Shown: positions 20,275 through 33,036, counted from the first letter of the stretch. The stretch is 64,000 nt of DNA from Rhynchopus sp. YZ270_cl-10 (GCA_964035575.1 OZ037907.1:62001-126000); one strand, 5' to 3'. The notes: a model not told the origin generated them from the sequence alone. Numbers and translations are program-made.

Positions 20275-21732
20275 TGTTGCTTTGTGTTGTATGGTTAAGA
20301 CCCTGTTGTGTGTTGTGTGAAGCTGTGAAGCTGGCTACGAAAAACACCCCCCTCATTTGGGTGCTGTTGAACCACAGTGAAAAGCTCCCTCATCAGTGAA
20401 TTAGGTAGAGCAATGTGCGCACAGCGGGTACATGCCAGGTGGAGAAGGAGAGAGTTTCAGATGCGCATGTGAGTGATAGTGCATCTTCTTGAGAAGGTGT
20501 TGGTTCTGACGTATTGGCAAGACAACTCCCCGTGGGGAAACTACAAGTACGCGCGAGACCTTAACCCACACAGGAAAACGAGAAACGAAACAGTGAGGAG
20601 GGTTTGTGAGTTGTACAATAAATAGGGGGCGTTCTTGGTTTTGATGTTAGTTTTGAGTGTTCACATTTTTTTGTAGCTGGAGGAGGAGGGTAACTCCTGG
20701 GGGGTTTGTGAACAGAAGGCTGCTGTTTGGCTCTCGCAAAGCCAGGTACACAAAAAAATATATGTCGCTGTGGTACACACCACCTTGCGGTATAAAGCTA
20801 TTCACGAATTTCATAAATTTGCATGGAACGCAAAGAAGCGTGTTTTTTGTGCAACATTTTTTTTGATTGTTTCTTTTTTTCCTTTTCATTGATCGAAATG
20901 GTCCCATTTTGTTGCTACACAAAAGCGGGTGTTTAGTCGGCCACGTTTGGGTGACGGTCTTTTAGTTGACATTACTTTTTAAAAGCAAAAAAGGGGGCGA
21001 AATGATGTGACTGCGTTTTGCCCCAGTAGAAAAAAGGCCGCGCACAAATAAAAATCGCAAAAAAAAAAGCAGAAAAAGAGTCTGGTTCTTCGTTGGCGCT
21101 GAAAAGAAAACAGCTTACACGTCTACAGACTACGCGTTTCTGCCGATTTTTTGCGGATTTCTCTCTGTTCGGATGGAACGCTGGTTGCGTCCCTCTGAAT
21201 AGGGAGAGAGTTGCAAACTTTCGATATGACCACTGAAAAAAGAAAAAAAACCAAAAGAGCAGAGGGTTGAGGGGGGGGGTTGCTGAGTTTGGCCTTTTCT
21301 TTCTTCAAAAAAAAAAAACAAAAGAACGGTTTACTGCGAGTATGGTGTCGTACACAGGAACTAAAAATGCACGCAAACTGCAGAGGGACATCATGCACCT
21401 AGCAACAGCTTCGTACCCTGTGTATGACAGGTATGAGCAAATGCAGTAAAACGAACGGAAAAGAAAAAAAATAGGAAATAAAAAAAAATGAAAAATAGAA
21501 AAATGATGGAAAAAAACTCCGACCATTCGGGTGTGACTGGAAAATAGAAGCCAAAGTGAAAACACAGAAAACCGACATCTTTCAGAAGCTATGCAATCAC
21601 TGGCTACATCTCACATCACCTCCGACTCGGAGATAGAGGCAAAAAAAAGGTATAAAGCTAAAAGGTATAAAACCCCAAAATCCAAACTGAAAGTGCGACA
21701 GGATGGAGGAAGGGGTGAATAGGCAGGCTAGA
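20275..21732. other. Spacer between transglutaminase copies (representative)
   Basis: This 1.46-kb spacer recurs unchanged at 24043-25500, 27811-29268, 31579-33036, 35347-36804 and 39115-40572. It holds the 5' leader of the left-hand gene (20275-20360), the unit junction (20505-20570), poly-A/G runs, and near 21648-21672 two GGTATAAA motifs on the plus strand just beyond the next gene's stop. A 60-codon frame (21267-21449 +) has protein-like sequence only in its second half; I do not call it a gene. No other gene seen. Confidence 0.6.
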
Positions 21733-24042
21733 TCAGCACTGGATCTCGACCTCTCCGTGCATCATGCCCTCAAACTCGTTGGACGAGAAGGAGAACACAA
21801 CCTCCTTCTGCATCCCTCTGTCACCGTTGCACCAGCGTGCTGCCGGCACAAAGATGGTCTTGGTCGCGTGTCCCTCAATGGTGCCCATCTTGTGGCTCTC
21901 GTCCTTCGACGGTGTGGAGTAGTGCACGAAGCAGTGTGTGAGCGGGGTGGCAAGCGGGTTGGTGAAGGTCACAGTTGCAGTGCCGTCCTTCAGGAGTGCC
22001 GCCACAGGGTTCGGGGTCGCAAGCTCAAACTTGTTTGTGTGCGAGTACATGACCATCCCAATCATGTTGCGCACCTCAAGTGTGACGCGCAGCGTGTTTG
22101 TCTTCGCAAGGAAGGGCGCGTACACAGCCTCGGGCACAACAATCGACGCAGTCTTCCCGTTCGGCGACACAACCGCAAGGGCGACGTCGAGGTCCGCAAT
22201 CTTCACCCCGGTGTAGGACACAGCCTCCACCACGAAGACAGCCTGCGCACCCCCGCGTCCGCCGTTCAGCTTCACACCCCCAGTCGACACGGCGTGGAAC
22301 TGCACGTCGCCCCCGGCAGCAAGGCTTCCCTCCTTGAGGGCGAACCCCGCCAGGTCGTCGTAGCGGCGCGACGTCATGCGGCTTCCCTTCCCGAGGGCAG
22401 CCGCCTCGCGCTCAGTGGTCAGCGGGCTGTCGTGCTTCTTGTACTGAGTCGTGATGTCCATGCGGCAGGTGTGGCCAGACCCAGTGCACCCAGGCTGCTT
22501 GGTCGAGATGTAGCGCCCGACGTCGGAGTAGATGTACTGCCCGTTGCGGATCACAATCCCGTTTGTCTCAGACACCACAAAGGTCTGGTCGTAGCTCGAC
22601 CCGTGCGCCACGTTGTCCGCCATCTGCGGGAGGGAAGCAGGTCCCATCTGGTACTTCCCTCCCGAGGTCTCCTGCGGGGTCGCGTCAATGGCGTTCCACT
22701 GCACCGCTGCAGACGAGATGTCCGGGCGCGACATCTTCGCGTCGACCCAGGCGTGGAAGTTCCAGATCGAGTCGGACGTGCGCTCGTCGATGTAGAAGTC
22801 GAACGGCTTCGACTCGTGCGCACTGCGGAAGTTTGTGATCGGGCGTGCCGCAACTCCCAGCGTACGCATCGCCGTTGTCAGCAGGCACGCAAACACCCAG
22901 CACTGTCCGTACTTCACAGACGCGTAGCCTCCGTCGCTCCACTGCTTCATGATCTGACGCGACCCGGTCCACACAGTCGGGGACGTGCCGTCGGCGTAGT
23001 TCCCGTCCCAGCGTCCCTGCAGCACACCCTGCGACACACCCGAGTTCAGCAGGTACGTCATCGCACGCGACACCTCAATGGCGCTCGACCTGTCCACAGA
23101 CGACGGCATGCGCGACACCAGCTCCATCACGTAGTTCAGCACGTCGTACTGGCCAAACGCCCACGCAGACGACCCTGCACCCTGCCCCAGAGACGCAGAG
23201 TACACGTCCCCGTACCAGTAGCGCCCGTTCTCGTTCTCCAGGTACTCCGCACGCTCCGCAGCGTCTGCCACGTAGGTCTGCGTGTCCGCCGCCTTGTACG
23301 GGTTGAAGAGCACAGCCACCGTTCCGTAGCTCTCCCCGTTCAGCGTCAGTGCGAACCGTCCGACGTCCGCCGTTGCCGGCACAGCCACAGCCCACACCGT
23401 TGCGCTTGTTGCTGTCGCCGTCAGTGCCACACCCCCGAGTGCCGCCGTGAACGACGCAGGCGCCGCCCCGACCAGCTCCACCTCAAACGTCTGCCCACGG
23501 CGCACCACCAGCTCGTCCGACGGCGTGTATCCTGCAGTCGTGTAGAACTGTGCCGTCGTGTGTGCAGCCAGGTTCTGTGTCTTCCTCAGCGCGAAGAGCT
23601 GTCCAGTGGGAGGGGTGGGTGGGGTCGGCGGGGTGGATCCGCTCACGCACTGCAGGGTGGTTGCGCTGCACGTACGCCCCTGTGTGTCGGCGGTGCCGTC
23701 GCAGTACAGCGTCTGTCCGGCAACGTCGCAGTCGGGGTCCCATGCACCGCAGTTGCAGTCGCAGCCGTCCCTTGCGTTGTAGTACGCTTGGTTGCAGGTG
23801 AAGACAGGGGCGGTTGCCTCCGCCTCGCACACCAGCGTGTCCTTGTTGCACACACGGTTCTCCGTGTCCCTCCCGCTCGCGCAGTACAGCGTCTGCCCGG
23901 CAATGTCGCAGTCCGGGTCCCACTCACCGCAGGCACAGTCGCACCCGTCCTGTGCGTTGAAGTACGACTGGTCGCACGTCCACGCACCCTCCACAGAGGA
24001 CACTGCAAGGCAGCTCGCTAGGAGCAAGGCGGACACTCTCAT
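21733..24042 (-). CDS. Secreted transglutaminase, array copy 2
   Basis: Identical in predicted protein to copy 1 (769 aa, catalytic C381/H430/D453). The downstream spacer lacks the few edge variants seen beside copy 1, so it represents the homogenised unit. The start ATG at 24040-24042 is preceded by an A/C-rich leader after an ACACAACAG sequence. Confidence 0.93.
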   Translation of the reverse strand: MRVSALLLASCLAVSSVEGAWTCDQSYFNAQDGCDCACGEWDPDCDIAGQTLYCASGRDTENRVCNKDTLVCEAEATAPVFTCNQAYYNARDGCDCNCGAWDPDCDVAGQTLYCDGTADTQGRTCSATTLQCVSGSTPPTPPTPPTGQLFALRKTQNLAAHTTAQFYTTAGYTPSDELVVRRGQTFEVELVGAAPASFTAALGGVALTATATSATVWAVAVPATADVGRFALTLNGESYGTVAVLFNPYKAADTQTYVADAAERAEYLENENGRYWYGDVYSASLGQGAGSSAWAFGQYDVLNYVMELVSRMPSSVDRSSAIEVSRAMTYLLNSGVSQGVLQGRWDGNYADGTSPTVWTGSRQIMKQWSDGGYASVKYGQCWVFACLLTTAMRTLGVAARPITNFRSAHESKPFDFYIDERTSDSIWNFHAWVDAKMSRPDISSAAVQWNAIDATPQETSGGKYQMGPASLPQMADNVAHGSSYDQTFVVSETNGIVIRNGQYIYSDVGRYISTKQPGCTGSGHTCRMDITTQYKKHDSPLTTEREAAALGKGSRMTSRRYDDLAGFALKEGSLAAGGDVQFHAVSTGGVKLNGGRGGAQAVFVVEAVSYTGVKIADLDVALAVVSPNGKTASIVVPEAVYAPFLAKTNTLRVTLEVRNMIGMVMYSHTNKFELATPNPVAALLKDGTATVTFTNPLATPLTHCFVHYSTPSKDESHKMGTIEGHATKTIFVPAARWCNGDRGMQKEVVFSFSSNEFEGMMHGEVEIQC

Positions 24043-25500
24043 TGTTGCTTTGTGTTGTATGGTTAAGACCCTGTTGTGTGTTGTGTGAAGCTGTGAAGCT
24101 GGCTACGAAAAACACCCCCCTCATTTGGGTGCTGTTGAACCACAGTGAAAAGCTCCCTCATCAGTGAATTAGGTAGAGCAATGTGCGCACAGCGGGTACA
24201 TGCCAGGTGGAGAAGGAGAGAGTTTCAGATGCGCATGTGAGTGATAGTGCATCTTCTTGAGAAGGTGTTGGTTCTGACGTATTGGCAAGACAACTCCCCG
24301 TGGGGAAACTACAAGTACGCGCGAGACCTTAACCCACACAGGAAAACGAGAAACGAAACAGTGAGGAGGGTTTGTGAGTTGTACAATAAATAGGGGGCGT
24401 TCTTGGTTTTGATGTTAGTTTTGAGTGTTCACATTTTTTTGTAGCTGGAGGAGGAGGGTAACTCCTGGGGGGTTTGTGAACAGAAGGCTGCTGTTTGGCT
24501 CTCGCAAAGCCAGGTACACAAAAAAATATATGTCGCTGTGGTACACACCACCTTGCGGTATAAAGCTATTCACGAATTTCATAAATTTGCATGGAACGCA
24601 AAGAAGCGTGTTTTTTGTGCAACATTTTTTTTGATTGTTTCTTTTTTTCCTTTTCATTGATCGAAATGGTCCCATTTTGTTGCTACACAAAAGCGGGTGT
24701 TTAGTCGGCCACGTTTGGGTGACGGTCTTTTAGTTGACATTACTTTTTAAAAGCAAAAAAGGGGGCGAAATGATGTGACTGCGTTTTGCCCCAGTAGAAA
24801 AAAGGCCGCGCACAAATAAAAATCGCAAAAAAAAAAGCAGAAAAAGAGTCTGGTTCTTCGTTGGCGCTGAAAAGAAAACAGCTTACACGTCTACAGACTA
24901 CGCGTTTCTGCCGATTTTTTGCGGATTTCTCTCTGTTCGGATGGAACGCTGGTTGCGTCCCTCTGAATAGGGAGAGAGTTGCAAACTTTCGATATGACCA
25001 CTGAAAAAAGAAAAAAAACCAAAAGAGCAGAGGGTTGAGGGGGGGGGTTGCTGAGTTTGGCCTTTTCTTTCTTCAAAAAAAAAAAACAAAAGAACGGTTT
25101 ACTGCGAGTATGGTGTCGTACACAGGAACTAAAAATGCACGCAAACTGCAGAGGGACATCATGCACCTAGCAACAGCTTCGTACCCTGTGTATGACAGGT
25201 ATGAGCAAATGCAGTAAAACGAACGGAAAAGAAAAAAAATAGGAAATAAAAAAAAATGAAAAATAGAAAAATGATGGAAAAAAACTCCGACCATTCGGGT
25301 GTGACTGGAAAATAGAAGCCAAAGTGAAAACACAGAAAACCGACATCTTTCAGAAGCTATGCAATCACTGGCTACATCTCACATCACCTCCGACTCGGAG
25401 ATAGAGGCAAAAAAAAGGTATAAAGCTAAAAGGTATAAAACCCCAAAATCCAAACTGAAAGTGCGACAGGATGGAGGAAGGGGTGAATAGGCAGGCTAGA

Positions 25501-27810
25501 TCAGCACTGGATCTCGACCTCTCCGTGCATCATGCCCTCAAACTCGTTGGACGAGAAGGAGAACACAACCTCCTTCTGCATCCCTCTGTCACCGTTGCAC
25601 CAGCGTGCTGCCGGCACAAAGATGGTCTTGGTCGCGTGTCCCTCAATGGTGCCCATCTTGTGGCTCTCGTCCTTCGACGGTGTGGAGTAGTGCACGAAGC
25701 AGTGTGTGAGCGGGGTGGCAAGCGGGTTGGTGAAGGTCACAGTTGCAGTGCCGTCCTTCAGGAGTGCCGCCACAGGGTTCGGGGTCGCAAGCTCAAACTT
25801 GTTTGTGTGCGAGTACATGACCATCCCAATCATGTTGCGCACCTCAAGTGTGACGCGCAGCGTGTTTGTCTTCGCAAGGAAGGGCGCGTACACAGCCTCG
25901 GGCACAACAATCGACGCAGTCTTCCCGTTCGGCGACACAACCGCAAGGGCGACGTCGAGGTCCGCAATCTTCACCCCGGTGTAGGACACAGCCTCCACCA
26001 CGAAGACAGCCTGCGCACCCCCGCGTCCGCCGTTCAGCTTCACACCCCCAGTCGACACGGCGTGGAACTGCACGTCGCCCCCGGCAGCAAGGCTTCCCTC
26101 CTTGAGGGCGAACCCCGCCAGGTCGTCGTAGCGGCGCGACGTCATGCGGCTTCCCTTCCCGAGGGCAGCCGCCTCGCGCTCAGTGGTCAGCGGGCTGTCG
26201 TGCTTCTTGTACTGAGTCGTGATGTCCATGCGGCAGGTGTGGCCAGACCCAGTGCACCCAGGCTGCTTGGTCGAGATGTAGCGCCCGACGTCGGAGTAGA
26301 TGTACTGCCCGTTGCGGATCACAATCCCGTTTGTCTCAGACACCACAAAGGTCTGGTCGTAGCTCGACCCGTGCGCCACGTTGTCCGCCATCTGCGGGAG
26401 GGAAGCAGGTCCCATCTGGTACTTCCCTCCCGAGGTCTCCTGCGGGGTCGCGTCAATGGCGTTCCACTGCACCGCTGCAGACGAGATGTCCGGGCGCGAC
26501 ATCTTCGCGTCGACCCAGGCGTGGAAGTTCCAGATCGAGTCGGACGTGCGCTCGTCGATGTAGAAGTCGAACGGCTTCGACTCGTGCGCACTGCGGAAGT
26601 TTGTGATCGGGCGTGCCGCAACTCCCAGCGTACGCATCGCCGTTGTCAGCAGGCACGCAAACACCCAGCACTGTCCGTACTTCACAGACGCGTAGCCTCC
26701 GTCGCTCCACTGCTTCATGATCTGACGCGACCCGGTCCACACAGTCGGGGACGTGCCGTCGGCGTAGTTCCCGTCCCAGCGTCCCTGCAGCACACCCTGC
26801 GACACACCCGAGTTCAGCAGGTACGTCATCGCACGCGACACCTCAATGGCGCTCGACCTGTCCACAGACGACGGCATGCGCGACACCAGCTCCATCACGT
26901 AGTTCAGCACGTCGTACTGGCCAAACGCCCACGCAGACGACCCTGCACCCTGCCCCAGAGACGCAGAGTACACGTCCCCGTACCAGTAGCGCCCGTTCTC
27001 GTTCTCCAGGTACTCCGCACGCTCCGCAGCGTCTGCCACGTAGGTCTGCGTGTCCGCCGCCTTGTACGGGTTGAAGAGCACAGCCACCGTTCCGTAGCTC
27101 TCCCCGTTCAGCGTCAGTGCGAACCGTCCGACGTCCGCCGTTGCCGGCACAGCCACAGCCCACACCGTTGCGCTTGTTGCTGTCGCCGTCAGTGCCACAC
27201 CCCCGAGTGCCGCCGTGAACGACGCAGGCGCCGCCCCGACCAGCTCCACCTCAAACGTCTGCCCACGGCGCACCACCAGCTCGTCCGACGGCGTGTATCC
27301 TGCAGTCGTGTAGAACTGTGCCGTCGTGTGTGCAGCCAGGTTCTGTGTCTTCCTCAGCGCGAAGAGCTGTCCAGTGGGAGGGGTGGGTGGGGTCGGCGGG
27401 GTGGATCCGCTCACGCACTGCAGGGTGGTTGCGCTGCACGTACGCCCCTGTGTGTCGGCGGTGCCGTCGCAGTACAGCGTCTGTCCGGCAACGTCGCAGT
27501 CGGGGTCCCATGCACCGCAGTTGCAGTCGCAGCCGTCCCTTGCGTTGTAGTACGCTTGGTTGCAGGTGAAGACAGGGGCGGTTGCCTCCGCCTCGCACAC
27601 CAGCGTGTCCTTGTTGCACACACGGTTCTCCGTGTCCCTCCCGCTCGCGCAGTACAGCGTCTGCCCGGCAATGTCGCAGTCCGGGTCCCACTCACCGCAG
27701 GCACAGTCGCACCCGTCCTGTGCGTTGAAGTACGACTGGTCGCACGTCCACGCACCCTCCACAGAGGACACTGCAAGGCAGCTCGCTAGGAGCAAGGCGG
27801 ACACTCTCAT
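25501..27810 (-). CDS. Secreted transglutaminase, array copy 3
   Basis: Identical predicted protein and identical spacer to copy 2, displaced by exactly 3,768 bp. Nothing distinguishes this copy internally; signal peptide, both cysteine modules and the complete catalytic core are intact. Confidence 0.93.
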   Translation of the reverse strand: MRVSALLLASCLAVSSVEGAWTCDQSYFNAQDGCDCACGEWDPDCDIAGQTLYCASGRDTENRVCNKDTLVCEAEATAPVFTCNQAYYNARDGCDCNCGAWDPDCDVAGQTLYCDGTADTQGRTCSATTLQCVSGSTPPTPPTPPTGQLFALRKTQNLAAHTTAQFYTTAGYTPSDELVVRRGQTFEVELVGAAPASFTAALGGVALTATATSATVWAVAVPATADVGRFALTLNGESYGTVAVLFNPYKAADTQTYVADAAERAEYLENENGRYWYGDVYSASLGQGAGSSAWAFGQYDVLNYVMELVSRMPSSVDRSSAIEVSRAMTYLLNSGVSQGVLQGRWDGNYADGTSPTVWTGSRQIMKQWSDGGYASVKYGQCWVFACLLTTAMRTLGVAARPITNFRSAHESKPFDFYIDERTSDSIWNFHAWVDAKMSRPDISSAAVQWNAIDATPQETSGGKYQMGPASLPQMADNVAHGSSYDQTFVVSETNGIVIRNGQYIYSDVGRYISTKQPGCTGSGHTCRMDITTQYKKHDSPLTTEREAAALGKGSRMTSRRYDDLAGFALKEGSLAAGGDVQFHAVSTGGVKLNGGRGGAQAVFVVEAVSYTGVKIADLDVALAVVSPNGKTASIVVPEAVYAPFLAKTNTLRVTLEVRNMIGMVMYSHTNKFELATPNPVAALLKDGTATVTFTNPLATPLTHCFVHYSTPSKDESHKMGTIEGHATKTIFVPAARWCNGDRGMQKEVVFSFSSNEFEGMMHGEVEIQC

Positions 27811-29268
27811 TGTTGCTTTGTGTTGTATGGTTAAGACCCTGTTGTGTGTTGTGTGAAGCTGTGAAGCTGGCTACGAAAAACACCCCCCTCATTTGGGTGC
27901 TGTTGAACCACAGTGAAAAGCTCCCTCATCAGTGAATTAGGTAGAGCAATGTGCGCACAGCGGGTACATGCCAGGTGGAGAAGGAGAGAGTTTCAGATGC
28001 GCATGTGAGTGATAGTGCATCTTCTTGAGAAGGTGTTGGTTCTGACGTATTGGCAAGACAACTCCCCGTGGGGAAACTACAAGTACGCGCGAGACCTTAA
28101 CCCACACAGGAAAACGAGAAACGAAACAGTGAGGAGGGTTTGTGAGTTGTACAATAAATAGGGGGCGTTCTTGGTTTTGATGTTAGTTTTGAGTGTTCAC
28201 ATTTTTTTGTAGCTGGAGGAGGAGGGTAACTCCTGGGGGGTTTGTGAACAGAAGGCTGCTGTTTGGCTCTCGCAAAGCCAGGTACACAAAAAAATATATG
28301 TCGCTGTGGTACACACCACCTTGCGGTATAAAGCTATTCACGAATTTCATAAATTTGCATGGAACGCAAAGAAGCGTGTTTTTTGTGCAACATTTTTTTT
28401 GATTGTTTCTTTTTTTCCTTTTCATTGATCGAAATGGTCCCATTTTGTTGCTACACAAAAGCGGGTGTTTAGTCGGCCACGTTTGGGTGACGGTCTTTTA
28501 GTTGACATTACTTTTTAAAAGCAAAAAAGGGGGCGAAATGATGTGACTGCGTTTTGCCCCAGTAGAAAAAAGGCCGCGCACAAATAAAAATCGCAAAAAA
28601 AAAAGCAGAAAAAGAGTCTGGTTCTTCGTTGGCGCTGAAAAGAAAACAGCTTACACGTCTACAGACTACGCGTTTCTGCCGATTTTTTGCGGATTTCTCT
28701 CTGTTCGGATGGAACGCTGGTTGCGTCCCTCTGAATAGGGAGAGAGTTGCAAACTTTCGATATGACCACTGAAAAAAGAAAAAAAACCAAAAGAGCAGAG
28801 GGTTGAGGGGGGGGGTTGCTGAGTTTGGCCTTTTCTTTCTTCAAAAAAAAAAAACAAAAGAACGGTTTACTGCGAGTATGGTGTCGTACACAGGAACTAA
28901 AAATGCACGCAAACTGCAGAGGGACATCATGCACCTAGCAACAGCTTCGTACCCTGTGTATGACAGGTATGAGCAAATGCAGTAAAACGAACGGAAAAGA
29001 AAAAAAATAGGAAATAAAAAAAAATGAAAAATAGAAAAATGATGGAAAAAAACTCCGACCATTCGGGTGTGACTGGAAAATAGAAGCCAAAGTGAAAACA
29101 CAGAAAACCGACATCTTTCAGAAGCTATGCAATCACTGGCTACATCTCACATCACCTCCGACTCGGAGATAGAGGCAAAAAAAAGGTATAAAGCTAAAAG
29201 GTATAAAACCCCAAAATCCAAACTGAAAGTGCGACAGGATGGAGGAAGGGGTGAATAGGCAGGCTAGA

Positions 29269-31578
29269 TCAGCACTGGATCTCGACCTCTCCGTGCATCA
29301 TGCCCTCAAACTCGTTGGACGAGAAGGAGAACACAACCTCCTTCTGCATCCCTCTGTCACCGTTGCACCAGCGTGCTGCCGGCACAAAGATGGTCTTGGT
29401 CGCGTGTCCCTCAATGGTGCCCATCTTGTGGCTCTCGTCCTTCGACGGTGTGGAGTAGTGCACGAAGCAGTGTGTGAGCGGGGTGGCAAGCGGGTTGGTG
29501 AAGGTCACAGTTGCAGTGCCGTCCTTCAGGAGTGCCGCCACAGGGTTCGGGGTCGCAAGCTCAAACTTGTTTGTGTGCGAGTACATGACCATCCCAATCA
29601 TGTTGCGCACCTCAAGTGTGACGCGCAGCGTGTTTGTCTTCGCAAGGAAGGGCGCGTACACAGCCTCGGGCACAACAATCGACGCAGTCTTCCCGTTCGG
29701 CGACACAACCGCAAGGGCGACGTCGAGGTCCGCAATCTTCACCCCGGTGTAGGACACAGCCTCCACCACGAAGACAGCCTGCGCACCCCCGCGTCCGCCG
29801 TTCAGCTTCACACCCCCAGTCGACACGGCGTGGAACTGCACGTCGCCCCCGGCAGCAAGGCTTCCCTCCTTGAGGGCGAACCCCGCCAGGTCGTCGTAGC
29901 GGCGCGACGTCATGCGGCTTCCCTTCCCGAGGGCAGCCGCCTCGCGCTCAGTGGTCAGCGGGCTGTCGTGCTTCTTGTACTGAGTCGTGATGTCCATGCG
30001 GCAGGTGTGGCCAGACCCAGTGCACCCAGGCTGCTTGGTCGAGATGTAGCGCCCGACGTCGGAGTAGATGTACTGCCCGTTGCGGATCACAATCCCGTTT
30101 GTCTCAGACACCACAAAGGTCTGGTCGTAGCTCGACCCGTGCGCCACGTTGTCCGCCATCTGCGGGAGGGAAGCAGGTCCCATCTGGTACTTCCCTCCCG
30201 AGGTCTCCTGCGGGGTCGCGTCAATGGCGTTCCACTGCACCGCTGCAGACGAGATGTCCGGGCGCGACATCTTCGCGTCGACCCAGGCGTGGAAGTTCCA
30301 GATCGAGTCGGACGTGCGCTCGTCGATGTAGAAGTCGAACGGCTTCGACTCGTGCGCACTGCGGAAGTTTGTGATCGGGCGTGCCGCAACTCCCAGCGTA
30401 CGCATCGCCGTTGTCAGCAGGCACGCAAACACCCAGCACTGTCCGTACTTCACAGACGCGTAGCCTCCGTCGCTCCACTGCTTCATGATCTGACGCGACC
30501 CGGTCCACACAGTCGGGGACGTGCCGTCGGCGTAGTTCCCGTCCCAGCGTCCCTGCAGCACACCCTGCGACACACCCGAGTTCAGCAGGTACGTCATCGC
30601 ACGCGACACCTCAATGGCGCTCGACCTGTCCACAGACGACGGCATGCGCGACACCAGCTCCATCACGTAGTTCAGCACGTCGTACTGGCCAAACGCCCAC
30701 GCAGACGACCCTGCACCCTGCCCCAGAGACGCAGAGTACACGTCCCCGTACCAGTAGCGCCCGTTCTCGTTCTCCAGGTACTCCGCACGCTCCGCAGCGT
30801 CTGCCACGTAGGTCTGCGTGTCCGCCGCCTTGTACGGGTTGAAGAGCACAGCCACCGTTCCGTAGCTCTCCCCGTTCAGCGTCAGTGCGAACCGTCCGAC
30901 GTCCGCCGTTGCCGGCACAGCCACAGCCCACACCGTTGCGCTTGTTGCTGTCGCCGTCAGTGCCACACCCCCGAGTGCCGCCGTGAACGACGCAGGCGCC
31001 GCCCCGACCAGCTCCACCTCAAACGTCTGCCCACGGCGCACCACCAGCTCGTCCGACGGCGTGTATCCTGCAGTCGTGTAGAACTGTGCCGTCGTGTGTG
31101 CAGCCAGGTTCTGTGTCTTCCTCAGCGCGAAGAGCTGTCCAGTGGGAGGGGTGGGTGGGGTCGGCGGGGTGGATCCGCTCACGCACTGCAGGGTGGTTGC
31201 GCTGCACGTACGCCCCTGTGTGTCGGCGGTGCCGTCGCAGTACAGCGTCTGTCCGGCAACGTCGCAGTCGGGGTCCCATGCACCGCAGTTGCAGTCGCAG
31301 CCGTCCCTTGCGTTGTAGTACGCTTGGTTGCAGGTGAAGACAGGGGCGGTTGCCTCCGCCTCGCACACCAGCGTGTCCTTGTTGCACACACGGTTCTCCG
31401 TGTCCCTCCCGCTCGCGCAGTACAGCGTCTGCCCGGCAATGTCGCAGTCCGGGTCCCACTCACCGCAGGCACAGTCGCACCCGTCCTGTGCGTTGAAGTA
31501 CGACTGGTCGCACGTCCACGCACCCTCCACAGAGGACACTGCAAGGCAGCTCGCTAGGAGCAAGGCGGACACTCTCAT
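29269..31578 (-). CDS. Secreted transglutaminase, array copy 4
   Basis: The central copy of the array. Full length with no change in predicted protein relative to its neighbours, so there is no sign of decay or of specialisation in the middle of the array. Confidence 0.93.
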   Translation of the reverse strand: MRVSALLLASCLAVSSVEGAWTCDQSYFNAQDGCDCACGEWDPDCDIAGQTLYCASGRDTENRVCNKDTLVCEAEATAPVFTCNQAYYNARDGCDCNCGAWDPDCDVAGQTLYCDGTADTQGRTCSATTLQCVSGSTPPTPPTPPTGQLFALRKTQNLAAHTTAQFYTTAGYTPSDELVVRRGQTFEVELVGAAPASFTAALGGVALTATATSATVWAVAVPATADVGRFALTLNGESYGTVAVLFNPYKAADTQTYVADAAERAEYLENENGRYWYGDVYSASLGQGAGSSAWAFGQYDVLNYVMELVSRMPSSVDRSSAIEVSRAMTYLLNSGVSQGVLQGRWDGNYADGTSPTVWTGSRQIMKQWSDGGYASVKYGQCWVFACLLTTAMRTLGVAARPITNFRSAHESKPFDFYIDERTSDSIWNFHAWVDAKMSRPDISSAAVQWNAIDATPQETSGGKYQMGPASLPQMADNVAHGSSYDQTFVVSETNGIVIRNGQYIYSDVGRYISTKQPGCTGSGHTCRMDITTQYKKHDSPLTTEREAAALGKGSRMTSRRYDDLAGFALKEGSLAAGGDVQFHAVSTGGVKLNGGRGGAQAVFVVEAVSYTGVKIADLDVALAVVSPNGKTASIVVPEAVYAPFLAKTNTLRVTLEVRNMIGMVMYSHTNKFELATPNPVAALLKDGTATVTFTNPLATPLTHCFVHYSTPSKDESHKMGTIEGHATKTIFVPAARWCNGDRGMQKEVVFSFSSNEFEGMMHGEVEIQC

Positions 31579-33036
31579 TGTTGCTTTGTGTTGTATGGTT
31601 AAGACCCTGTTGTGTGTTGTGTGAAGCTGTGAAGCTGGCTACGAAAAACACCCCCCTCATTTGGGTGCTGTTGAACCACAGTGAAAAGCTCCCTCATCAG
31701 TGAATTAGGTAGAGCAATGTGCGCACAGCGGGTACATGCCAGGTGGAGAAGGAGAGAGTTTCAGATGCGCATGTGAGTGATAGTGCATCTTCTTGAGAAG
31801 GTGTTGGTTCTGACGTATTGGCAAGACAACTCCCCGTGGGGAAACTACAAGTACGCGCGAGACCTTAACCCACACAGGAAAACGAGAAACGAAACAGTGA
31901 GGAGGGTTTGTGAGTTGTACAATAAATAGGGGGCGTTCTTGGTTTTGATGTTAGTTTTGAGTGTTCACATTTTTTTGTAGCTGGAGGAGGAGGGTAACTC
32001 CTGGGGGGTTTGTGAACAGAAGGCTGCTGTTTGGCTCTCGCAAAGCCAGGTACACAAAAAAATATATGTCGCTGTGGTACACACCACCTTGCGGTATAAA
32101 GCTATTCACGAATTTCATAAATTTGCATGGAACGCAAAGAAGCGTGTTTTTTGTGCAACATTTTTTTTGATTGTTTCTTTTTTTCCTTTTCATTGATCGA
32201 AATGGTCCCATTTTGTTGCTACACAAAAGCGGGTGTTTAGTCGGCCACGTTTGGGTGACGGTCTTTTAGTTGACATTACTTTTTAAAAGCAAAAAAGGGG
32301 GCGAAATGATGTGACTGCGTTTTGCCCCAGTAGAAAAAAGGCCGCGCACAAATAAAAATCGCAAAAAAAAAAGCAGAAAAAGAGTCTGGTTCTTCGTTGG
32401 CGCTGAAAAGAAAACAGCTTACACGTCTACAGACTACGCGTTTCTGCCGATTTTTTGCGGATTTCTCTCTGTTCGGATGGAACGCTGGTTGCGTCCCTCT
32501 GAATAGGGAGAGAGTTGCAAACTTTCGATATGACCACTGAAAAAAGAAAAAAAACCAAAAGAGCAGAGGGTTGAGGGGGGGGGTTGCTGAGTTTGGCCTT
32601 TTCTTTCTTCAAAAAAAAAAAACAAAAGAACGGTTTACTGCGAGTATGGTGTCGTACACAGGAACTAAAAATGCACGCAAACTGCAGAGGGACATCATGC
32701 ACCTAGCAACAGCTTCGTACCCTGTGTATGACAGGTATGAGCAAATGCAGTAAAACGAACGGAAAAGAAAAAAAATAGGAAATAAAAAAAAATGAAAAAT
32801 AGAAAAATGATGGAAAAAAACTCCGACCATTCGGGTGTGACTGGAAAATAGAAGCCAAAGTGAAAACACAGAAAACCGACATCTTTCAGAAGCTATGCAA
32901 TCACTGGCTACATCTCACATCACCTCCGACTCGGAGATAGAGGCAAAAAAAAGGTATAAAGCTAAAAGGTATAAAACCCCAAAATCCAAACTGAAAGTGC
33001 GACAGGATGGAGGAAGGGGTGAATAGGCAGGCTAGA